Shown in pieces: positions 1 through 5,675 of a DNA stretch of 10,964 bases. The translations under genes were made by a program, and so were the position numbers. Source of the stretch: an uncultured Caulobacterales bacterium (GTDB lineage: Bacteria > Pseudomonadota > Alphaproteobacteria > Caulobacterales > Caulobacteraceae); contig CAIUZX010000191.1 of the NCBI GenBank assembly GCA_903903715.1, positions 1 through 10,964 on the forward strand, written 5' to 3'. The stretch's first letter is position 1, and every line of letters begins with the position of its first letter. The notes under the pieces are model-generated. The model saw nothing but the letters and a program-made list of their open reading frames with translations. It ran no database searches and was not told where the DNA came from.

Positions 1-126
1 AAATGGGGTGTCGAGATCGAGGCCACGTTGATCGCCACGTTGGGCCCAAACGGGCCCTTTCAGCCAGGGGTGCATCCTGACGTTGCCAAACTTTATCCGC
101 CCGGTCATCCGGCCCGATCTTTCTAG
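1..126 (+). CDS. C-terminal end of an unrecognised protein (partial)
   Basis: Frame 1 is open from the first base to a TAG at 124-126, giving 41 residues that begin KWGVEIEATLIATLG and end LYPPGHPARSF. The composition is that of an ordinary soluble protein end, with a Pro/Gly/His-rich tail. The codons contain a short internal repeat (ATL-I-ATL, from two copies of GCCACGTTG). The gene points at the 3' end of the membrane protein on the other strand, so the two are convergent with about 136 bp between them. I do not recognise the family, and the fragment is too short to assign. The frame could be open by chance, but no other frame looks better here. Confidence 0.5.
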   Translation, partial: KWGVEIEATLIATLGPNGPFQPGVHPDVAKLYPPGHPARSF

Positions 127-262
127 GCGTCAGGCGCGGCGTCTATGACATGACTTCCAAGCCGCCGTTGGGCGATTAAGTAGGGGCGGAGCTCATTTCG
201 CGAGTAGGCGGTTCTGGCGACGTCAAACACCCTTTCGGGCGCTGCGTATCGATTGTCATAAC

Positions 263-1039
263 TCAACGACTCATAGGTTGCGGCGGCGGCGGGAATGCGC
301 GGCCATCTGTGCCGGTTGCGCTCGATCCTGCGGTTGCTGCGGCGTAGATCGCGTTGCCTGCGGGCGAGAGGGCGATCACGCGGGCGCAGATCAGCAGCGA
401 CAGCAACACGCCGATCGACCATAGCCAAGCCGGGTGTATTCGTCCGTGCACCCTCTGATCCCGCGCCATACCGATCAGCGGCGCAGCGAGGGGGAGCACG
501 GCAGCGATTTCGAACGCGTAGGGCTTGAGGAACGGCAGCGGCAGAATGCGGCCGACTCCCGGTCCCATCAACATCATCAACGCCCCGACCTGCAATCGTG
601 TGTGCCAGTCACGCTGTTTGCGCAGCGCGACGGCGCAGGCGAAAAGCAGGACCGCGCCGATCAACATTGCGGGGTCCGCGAGCAGCAGGTGCTGCGGCTG
701 GAAAAAGAAGGGCACGCGCCCGGTGCGCACGGCGGAGATCGTCACGAGCGGCCCGAGCGCGGCTAGCGCCACCATCCAGGCGACCGCCAGACCGCCCAGC
801 AACCGATGAAATCGCGCCGCTCCGCCTGCGGCTAGCCAGGCTTGGCTGACGGTGATCGCGACCCAGCCCATGAAGGCGACGGCGTGAAGATGAACGATCA
901 ATGGGGCGCCGAAACTCGACCGGCCCATTGCGAGTTGAAGGACAAATCCAAAGACCAGCACAACCGCCATAACGGTGATGCATGTGCGGAAAAAGCGAAG
1001 ATCGCCCGTGCGCGCCTGCAAGGAGGCCTCTGTACTCAT
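263..1039 (-). CDS. Seven-helix integral membrane protein of unknown function
   Basis: About 258 residues. I place the start at the ATG at 1037-1039 (MSTEASLQART) because a GGTGGGA stretch lies just upstream on the minus strand; the longer reading begins only with a TTG. Seven hydrophobic segments are visible, at roughly residues 18-40, 46-72, 80-104, 120-140, 145-170, 174-194 and 204-228. Histidines sit at the start of helix 2 (HLHAVAFMGW) and in the following loop (RFHRLLGG). Trp, Gln and His at helix edges resemble heme- or quinone-associated membrane proteins, but that is only a resemblance. The tail is polar and Pro-rich (FPPPPQPMSR). There is no signal peptidase site and no recognised catalytic motif. 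It is transcribed away from the 1040-1365 intergenic region. Nothing in the sequence links it to pigment synthesis beyond its location. Confidence 0.75.
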   Translation of the reverse strand: MSTEASLQARTGDLRFFRTCITVMAVVLVFGFVLQLAMGRSSFGAPLIVHLHAVAFMGWVAITVSQAWLAAGGAARFHRLLGGLAVAWMVALAALGPLVTISAVRTGRVPFFFQPQHLLLADPAMLIGAVLLFACAVALRKQRDWHTRLQVGALMMLMGPGVGRILPLPFLKPYAFEIAAVLPLAAPLIGMARDQRVHGRIHPAWLWSIGVLLSLLICARVIALSPAGNAIYAAATAGSSATGTDGRAFPPPPQPMSR

Positions 1040-1365
1040 ACGTCCCACCCCGCTCGACGCCCTGTTCAAAATTCCTTTTTCATATCACAGTTTATCGCTG
1101 TCACCGCCTCGGGTCTATCTGACCGTCGTCAGAATATCCGAGACGGCCTTATCGACTTGGTTGCGATGAACTCTCCTCATGCAGCGTCATTATCTGAGCG
1201 GAGATTTGGCGATGCCGCGTGGCTTTGGCGTTGGCGTAGGGATCGGGAGTGAAGGCTCCTTCTCCCGAAGGATATGGACAGCTCCTGGGGCCTCACGGCT
1301 TCGCGCAATGTATGATCTCGAGGACAGTTGCGCCAAAAATTCACTGTTAGCTTGGTAGACCTAGT
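1040..1365. other. AT-richer intergenic region between two divergent unknown genes
   Basis: No convincing gene lies in this 326-bp stretch. Part of it is much poorer in GC than the bch genes: 1321-1380 holds 26 G or C in 60 bases. It should carry the promoters of the membrane protein (leftward) and of the unknown protein (rightward). The only clear structured element is the inverted repeat at 1118-1133. A 48-codon open frame at 1212-1358 is probably fortuitous. I see no tRNA, repeat array or insertion sequence end. Confidence 0.5.
1118..1133. repeat. Short inverted repeat TCTGAC-N4-GTCAGA
   Basis: Six-base perfect arms separated by CGTC, about 80 bp upstream of the membrane protein start. 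The form is that of a small dimeric repressor site. It does not fit the TGT-N12-ACA pattern of PpsR/CrtJ. No regulator can be named, and a chance palindrome of this size is possible. Confidence 0.3.
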
Positions 1366-2172
1366 TTGCAGGCAATTTTCGATGAGGCGAGTGGAGGGGT
1401 GTTTCTGCTCAAAGCGCTGGTCAAATTTATCTCGAACTTTCCTCGCAGAGGCGCTAGGCGCAATGCGCGGCTGGTGAGTGAGCTGCCTGGCAGTCGGGAC
1501 AAGCCGGCGAATCCAGAGTTACAAAGTTACGCGGCCAAGGAAATTTACCGAATACTCGGCGGTGATCCATTCTGGGGTCCGCTTGTCGAGATGTGTGTTC
1601 GCTTCAGTGGTTGTCAAACGACCGAGGAAATCGACGACTTCATCAGCGCTCACGCCGAAAGTCGCAACGGAACTTTCCCGGCCACGCTGCATGTCGGACA
1701 AGGATGGAATCCCGAACTCGCGCTGTGGTTCCTGGGTGACAAGGCCGAATTCCTGCGAGCGTATGTCTGTCCGTTTGTCGGCAGATGGACGACTCTCGAA
1801 TGGCGCCAGGGGCCGGCGGATAGCTGGCGCGAGAGCGGTTACAAGCCCGCAGGGCGCCGGGGTTGCGTGGATACAATCAGCTACTTTCAGTTCGCGGACG
1901 AACGTCAACCGTCAAAAGTCGCCAGCATGACACAGGAATTCGGACGCAATGCGGACAGGCTGATCCGAAATGCGTGCGGCGTTGCGCCGCCTGACGCTTT
2001 GCTCGACGCCATCGCCTCTCACAACGAGTTCGTCGGGGTGATTGGTTGTGCGAACGTCCGCTTCACTTTTGAAGGCTCCAATCCCCAGGACTGGACCGTG
2101 CCTCCGACGGTGAGTTTCGATCTTTGTCTGACATGGAAGTCCAGCCTCACCGTCGACGGATCCAGCCAATGA
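1366..2172 (+). CDS. Hypothetical protein, unrecognised family
   Basis: The frame stays open for up to 268 codons and ends in TGA at 2170-2172. The start is uncertain: TTG at 1366 gives the full length, while GTG at 1399 or 1474 would shorten it by 11 or 36 residues. None has a clean ribosome-binding site at good spacing; the GGAGGG at 1393-1398 abuts the 1399 GTG. The N-terminus is basic (FPRRGARRNAR). The rest is a mixed alpha/beta soluble protein with several Trp and Cys residues (DPFWGPLVEMCVRFSGC, GWNPELALWFLGDK, VCPFVGRWTTLEWRQG). There is no signal peptide and no membrane helix. The beta-rich C-terminus ends VSFDLCLTWKSSLTVDGSSQ. The gene stands alone, and its AT-richer upstream region suggests an accessory gene. 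I assign no function. The length and the ordinary residue composition are the main evidence that it is real. Confidence 0.55.
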   Translation: MQAIFDEASGGVFLLKALVKFISNFPRRGARRNARLVSELPGSRDKPANPELQSYAAKEIYRILGGDPFWGPLVEMCVRFSGCQTTEEIDDFISAHAESRNGTFPATLHVGQGWNPELALWFLGDKAEFLRAYVCPFVGRWTTLEWRQGPADSWRESGYKPAGRRGCVDTISYFQFADERQPSKVASMTQEFGRNADRLIRNACGVAPPDALLDAIASHNEFVGVIGCANVRFTFEGSNPQDWTVPPTVSFDLCLTWKSSLTVDGSSQ

Positions 2173-2326
2173 AAACAGTCGCTTAATGGGGGCGAGGCAA
2201 TTGAGCGGGAATGATTGAGGGTCGTTCATCGGCCTGCGGTCACAATGCTCGCACAGCCAGGGGGATAGACAGGTCCGGCGAAATACGGTCGTCTGAGCGC
2301 GCCCATCTGGCATCTGGAGTGGACGA

Positions 2327-3217
2327 GTGACGACGCCTGCGGCTGAGACGAAACAGACCGATCAACTTGATCGCTCCCGTGTGTGGTTTGAGTCGCTGCG
2401 CGATCGGATCTGCGCCGAGATCGAGGCGATCGAGGTGGAAGCGCCTTTGGATCTGTTTCCCGGTGAGCCCGCCCAGTTCGACTTGCGCGCCCGCGAGCGC
2501 GATAACGGCATGGGCGGCGGCGTGGGCGGCTTTCTGACAAACGGTCGCCTGTTCGAGAAGGCCTGCGTGCACACCTCGACGGCGAGGGGGATCCTGACCC
2601 CTGAAATGGCCCAGACCATGCCGGGGGCGAAGGGTGTTGAGCAGACCTACGCCTCGACCAGCATCAGCCTGATCATGCATCCGAGAAGCCCGAAGGTTCC
2701 GACGGTGCACATGAATACCCGTTACTTCCACACGACCGATTACTGGTTCGGCGGCGGCGCGGATCTAACGCCCATGCTCAATCGGGAGCGTCATCAGACG
2801 ACCGATGATGCGGTGCTATTCCATGAGTTCATGAAGGGCGCCTGCGATCCCTATAACCCCGACTGGCATGCGAAGTACAAGGCCTGGTGCGACGAGTACT
2901 TCTTCCTGCCGCATCGCAAGGTCGCCCGCGGGGTTGGAGGCATCTTCTTCGACCGCCACAATACCGGCGACTTCGAGACCGACTTCGCCTTCACCCAAGC
3001 GGTCGGCGAGGCCTTCCTGTCATCCTATCCCAAGATCGTCCGCCGTCGGATGATGGAGGGCTGGGACGCCGCCGACCGCGCCGAACAACTCGAGGTGCGC
3101 GGCCTCTATGTCGAGTTCAACCTGCTCTATGATCGCGGTACGACCTTTGGTCTTCGCGCGGGCGGGAATGTCGAAACCATCCTGAGTTCCATGCCTCCCG
3201 CGGTGACCTGGGGCTGA
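2327..3217 (+). CDS. hemF: Oxygen-dependent coproporphyrinogen III oxidase
   Basis: Oxidatively decarboxylates two propionates of coproporphyrinogen III to vinyls using O2, giving protoporphyrinogen IX. It acts in the cytoplasm as a homodimer upstream of both heme and bacteriochlorophyll. The protein has 296 residues, the usual family length (E. coli HemF has 299). Family blocks occur in order: GGGVGGFLTNGRLFEKA (about 63-79), PTVHMNTRYF (125-134), WFGGGADLTP (140-149), WCDEYFFLPHR (187-197), RGVGGIFFD (201-209) and YVEFNLLYDRGTTFGL (261-276). The start is GTG at 2327, supported by GGAG at 2316-2319 with 7-nt spacing. The protein ends soon after SMPPAVTW, without the longer tail of the E. coli enzyme. 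The gene converges on bciA with only 4 bp between stops and has no visible PpsR site upstream. The O2 requirement implies use under aerobic growth. Confidence 0.96.
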   Translation: MTTPAAETKQTDQLDRSRVWFESLRDRICAEIEAIEVEAPLDLFPGEPAQFDLRARERDNGMGGGVGGFLTNGRLFEKACVHTSTARGILTPEMAQTMPGAKGVEQTYASTSISLIMHPRSPKVPTVHMNTRYFHTTDYWFGGGADLTPMLNRERHQTTDDAVLFHEFMKGACDPYNPDWHAKYKAWCDEYFFLPHRKVARGVGGIFFDRHNTGDFETDFAFTQAVGEAFLSSYPKIVRRRMMEGWDAADRAEQLEVRGLYVEFNLLYDRGTTFGLRAGGNVETILSSMPPAVTWG

Positions 3218-3221
3218 GGCG

Positions 3222-4193
3222 TCAGAACACCGCGTGGTCGCCGAGGTCGGTTTTAACCTCGCCTGCAATCACCGCGCGGTAGTGGTCGAACAGGGTGTCT
3301 GTTCCCGTCGAAGGCGTCCCTTCGGCGTCATAGCGGTTCGTCTCCGGATTGAGCCACAGCATGGATTCCGTCGCATAATAGCGGCCGATGCGGGCGAGCT
3401 CCGCTTTCACAGCAAGGGGCGGAAAAACGGCGCCGGCAAGTCCCAGCCCTCCGGCGACCGCGTCCAGCAGCCCGACGGGGGCGCTACGGAGCAGGGGCGG
3501 GCGGTCCAGCAGCTGAAACAACATCTCCCCCTGTCGGCGCGGGGTGATCGCGTCGCCCGGGCCGCCTATGGGCAGGATCCTGTTCCACATGGTTTCGTCG
3601 ACCAGACAATCGGCCAGATAGGTCGCCAGGTCGCGGTCGCTGATCGGCTTGCACGCGGTCAGCTCGCCGTTTCCGAACATCAGATAGGGCTTGCCCTGTT
3701 TCACGCGCTCGATCTGCCCGGACAGCGATTTGAAAAAAGCGGTGGGCCGCACGATCGAATACCGGACTCCCGACGCGATCAGGGCGGATTCGAAGGCGAG
3801 TTTGGCGTGCTGGAAGGCCAGCAAGGGTTTCTGCACGCAGATGGCGGAGAGCTGGATGAAGTGCGCGACGCCCGCCGCCTTGGCCGCGGAGAGCAGATTC
3901 ACATGCGCCTGATGGTCGATGGCCCAGGCGTCTTGCGGCGCGCCCGTCCGCGAGGCCATGCAGGAGACGACGGCGTCGAAACGCTCTCCCGCGAAACCGT
4001 GCCGCTCCAGCGACAAAGTGTCTCGCATGTCCACATGACGCACGCCGGCGCCGGGGAGGAGGGGTGGGGAAGATTTCACCGCTTGAGGGCTCTCAAGCCG
4101 CACGAAGCGGGTGACATCGTGCCCGCGATCCACCAGAACACGCAAAGTCGCCCGTCCAATCGTGCCGGTGGACCCGGCGAGGGCTATGCGCAT
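3222..4193 (-). CDS. bciA: 3,8-divinyl (proto)chlorophyllide 8-vinyl reductase, NADPH-dependent (BciA type)
   Basis: Reduces the C8 vinyl of divinyl (proto)chlorophyllide to ethyl with NADPH, producing monovinyl bacteriochlorophyll precursors. With the start at ATG 4191-4193 the protein has 323 residues and begins directly with the Rossmann strand MRIALAGSTGTIG (G7, G10, G13). AGGA lies 7 nt upstream on the minus strand, so the longer reading that starts 23 codons earlier is unlikely. Family-diagnostic blocks are DAWAIDHQAHVNLL, HFIQLSAICVQKPLLAFQ (about 112-128), RYSIVRPTAFFKSLSGQIE (from about 145) and GNGELTACKPISDRDLA. This is the single-subunit NADPH enzyme, not the ferredoxin-dependent BciB. 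It is convergent with hemF and divergent from the AppA-like gene. The shared upstream region carries a CtrA box and repeats but no visible PpsR operator. Confidence 0.93.
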   Translation of the reverse strand: MRIALAGSTGTIGRATLRVLVDRGHDVTRFVRLESPQAVKSSPPLLPGAGVRHVDMRDTLSLERHGFAGERFDAVVSCMASRTGAPQDAWAIDHQAHVNLLSAAKAAGVAHFIQLSAICVQKPLLAFQHAKLAFESALIASGVRYSIVRPTAFFKSLSGQIERVKQGKPYLMFGNGELTACKPISDRDLATYLADCLVDETMWNRILPIGGPGDAITPRRQGEMLFQLLDRPPLLRSAPVGLLDAVAGGLGLAGAVFPPLAVKAELARIGRYYATESMLWLNPETNRYDAEGTPSTGTDTLFDHYRAVIAGEVKTDLGDHAVF

Positions 4194-4230
4194 ATGCTGA
4201 TCCTGGGTAGGGTGATCGCCCGCAACATGA

Positions 4231-4248
4231 ATCTTGACAATCTCGACA
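4231..4248. repeat. Tandem 9-bp direct repeat upstream of bciA
   Basis: ATCTTGACA is followed directly by ATCTCGACA, one mismatch in nine. The repeat lies 38-55 bp upstream of the bciA start, in the region expected to hold its promoter or leader. Read on the plus strand, it also contains a TTGACA hexamer at 4234-4239 without a convincing -10 at 17 bp. The function is unknown. Confidence 0.3.
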
Positions 4249-4267
4249 TTTTCAAGACACAATCCGC

Positions 4268-4282
4268 TTAACTGGTTGTTAA
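4268..4282. promoter_or_regulatory. CtrA-type binding box between bciA and the AppA-like gene
   Basis: TTAACTGGTTGTTAA is an exact TTAA-N7-TTAA, the full-site consensus of the cell-cycle response regulator CtrA of alphaproteobacteria. It is the only exact match I found in the window, which is striking in GC-rich DNA. It lies 75 bp upstream of the bciA start and 119 bp upstream of the AppA-like start, so it could serve either gene. A GANTC site (GAGTC, 4294-4298), the target of the CcrM methylase in such bacteria, lies 12 bp away. Occupancy by CtrA is inferred from the motif alone. Confidence 0.5.
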
Positions 4283-4284
4283 CT

Positions 4285-4302
4285 AGTCAGTTCGAGTCAG
4301 TT
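4285..4302. promoter_or_regulatory. Helically phased direct repeat AGTCAGTT x2 upstream of the AppA-like gene
   Basis: Two identical 8-mers, AGTCAGTT at 4285-4292 and 4295-4302, repeat with a 10-bp period, so both face the same side of the helix. A TATACT at 4312-4317 could be a -10 element for the rightward gene. The repeats then occupy the -35 region, where no good TTGACA is present. This is the typical form of an activator-dependent promoter. The regulator is unknown. Confidence 0.35.
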
Positions 4303-4400
4303 TTTCTTGCCTATACTTCCATTCGGAGTACGGGCCGCAAGTACAGGAAAACGTCGGACGCGAGAAGCCGACGCTAAATCCATAGGGTTTGGAGACGGCA

Positions 4401-5645
4401 ATGATAGGCCTAGGAGTTGTCGGCCCGGCTGGACGCCGCCCCCCGCCAGGTATGAGCCGGACGGCTCCGTCGGCTGAGCGGCCGCTCGCCACTTTGTGCT
4501 ATCGCAGCAAGGCGTCGCGTCTGCCGAATTCTGATGATCTGGCGAATCTGTTGTCCCTGGCGCGGTCGCGTAACAAGGCCGCCGGCGTCACGGGGATGCT
4601 CGTTCATGAGGGCGGGCGCTTCTTTCAGTGGCTGGAAGGGCCCAGCGAGGCGCTGGACGACCTTTGGACCTCCATCCGACGGGACGACCGTCACGGCGAG
4701 ATCGAACTCCTTGGCGAGGGGGTCACGCCGATCCGCCTGTTCAGCGAATGGGACCTGCGGTTCCTGAGCCGCTCCGCTTCGGATGTGCTGTCGGACGGCG
4801 GCGCATCGGCGGCGACGGGTACGGTCAATGAAGTTGCGGCGCAGCTCGCGCGGCTCGCTCTGGCCGGCGACGACGAAGGGATGGACGCGCTGGTTAAGGA
4901 GCGCAGGGCCCAGGGTGACGACGTCCAGGTCCTGTGCCGACAGATGCTGGAGCCAGCGGCGCATCAGCTCGGCGACTGGTGGTGCGAGGACCGGTGCGAC
5001 TCCTTCGAGATCACCCTTGCGCTGGCCAGGCTCCAGAACCTCGTGCGCAGCCTCGAGGTGAAGTCCGACAGCACCGTCCGCGTGGCGATTGAGGGGCGGC
5101 GGGTCCTGATCTCGCCGCCGCCGCTGGAAACGCACCTCTTGGGCGCGAGCCTGCTGGGCGGGTTCTTCCGTCAGGCGGGCTGGAGCGTGCAGGCGGAATT
5201 TCCGAAGACGGACAACGAGCTGCTGGGACTGGTCAGCACGCACTGGTTCGATGCGATCGCCCTCACCCTGAGCGACGTGTTCACGCGGCAGGAGCGGCTG
5301 GCCGCCCTCATTCAGACCATCTCCGATGTCCGGGCGGCGTCGAAGAACCCGACCATGGCGGTGATCGTCGGCGGACGGGCGTTTCGGCCGGACGGCTCGA
5401 ACGAGAGCAGCACGGTCGGGGCAGATGTCCACTACGCGTCGGCGAGCGACGCCGTCGGCGACCTCGACTACTGGCTGTTCATGCATCGGTTCTCGCGGGA
5501 TCAGGTTTCGCAGGGCGCTGAGGATGACGGTCGCCCCGCCAAACTCGGTCCGATTGATCTCGTCCGCATGATCACGCCCGCCCTCTCGCGACGGTTCAAG
5601 GGCGCGGAGTCTCTGAAGCGCGGCGGCGAACCCGACGAGGCTTGA
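4401..5645 (+). CDS. appA: AppA-like blue-light and redox sensor (BLUF + SCHIC/B12-type domain), PpsR antirepressor
   Basis: AppA senses blue light through flavin (BLUF) and heme/redox through SCHIC, and sequesters PpsR. The protein has 414 residues from ATG 4401; GGAG at 4391-4394 has 6-nt spacing. BLUF spans about residues 28-125. Tyr34, Asn58, Gln76 and Trp117 match AppA Y21, N45, Q63 and W104 with a constant offset of 13, but the M106 position is Leu119. Residues 143-365 form a B12-fold module: a helical part (QLGDWWCEDRCDSFEITLAL), then ETHLLGA with His245, GFFRQAGW, HWFDAIALTLSD and VIVGGRAF. It is paralogous to the same module of AerR in this window. The last Cys is C199, so the Cys-rich tail of Rhodobacter sphaeroides AppA is absent. 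The gene is convergent with ppsR (30-bp gap). The domain assignment is secure; PpsR binding is inferred. Confidence 0.88.
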   Translation: MIGLGVVGPAGRRPPPGMSRTAPSAERPLATLCYRSKASRLPNSDDLANLLSLARSRNKAAGVTGMLVHEGGRFFQWLEGPSEALDDLWTSIRRDDRHGEIELLGEGVTPIRLFSEWDLRFLSRSASDVLSDGGASAATGTVNEVAAQLARLALAGDDEGMDALVKERRAQGDDVQVLCRQMLEPAAHQLGDWWCEDRCDSFEITLALARLQNLVRSLEVKSDSTVRVAIEGRRVLISPPPLETHLLGASLLGGFFRQAGWSVQAEFPKTDNELLGLVSTHWFDAIALTLSDVFTRQERLAALIQTISDVRAASKNPTMAVIVGGRAFRPDGSNESSTVGADVHYASASDAVGDLDYWLFMHRFSRDQVSQGAEDDGRPAKLGPIDLVRMITPALSRRFKGAESLKRGGEPDEA

Positions 5646-5675
5646 TCAAGAAGCTTTCGGGTTGGGGGTGGCGCG

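Noticed and set aside
42..57. GGGCCC-AAAC-GGGCCC hairpin followed by TTT
   Set aside because: It lies inside the partial coding frame before its stop codon, and the T run is only three bases, so a terminator call is not supported.
254..271. TGTCATAACTCAACGACT, one base off TGT-N12-ACA
   Set aside because: It covers the stop codon of the membrane protein, has no inner TGACA symmetry, and there is no promoter it could serve.
1212..1358. 48-codon open frame with a weak GGAGAT upstream
   Set aside because: It is too short, has no recognisable sequence, and lies in AT-richer intergenic DNA where such frames occur by chance.
2360..2372. Perfect palindrome GATCAA-C-TTGATC inside the start of hemF
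   Set aside because: The half-sites are in the opposite orientation to an FNR box (TTGAT-N4-ATCAA) and lie within coding sequence downstream of the start.
3234..4271. Long plus-strand frame opposite bciA (345 codons)
   Set aside because: It is a shadow of bciA, whose family motifs are continuous on the other strand; its translation has no domain-like pattern.
4410..5486. Long minus-strand frame opposite the AppA-like gene
   Set aside because: It is a shadow frame; the plus strand encodes the BLUF and B12-type domains at the expected spacing.
5641..5650. Palindrome CTTGATCAAG spanning the AppA-like gene stop
   Set aside because: It is a short, AT-rich, loopless palindrome without a T run; not a credible terminator for either convergent gene.
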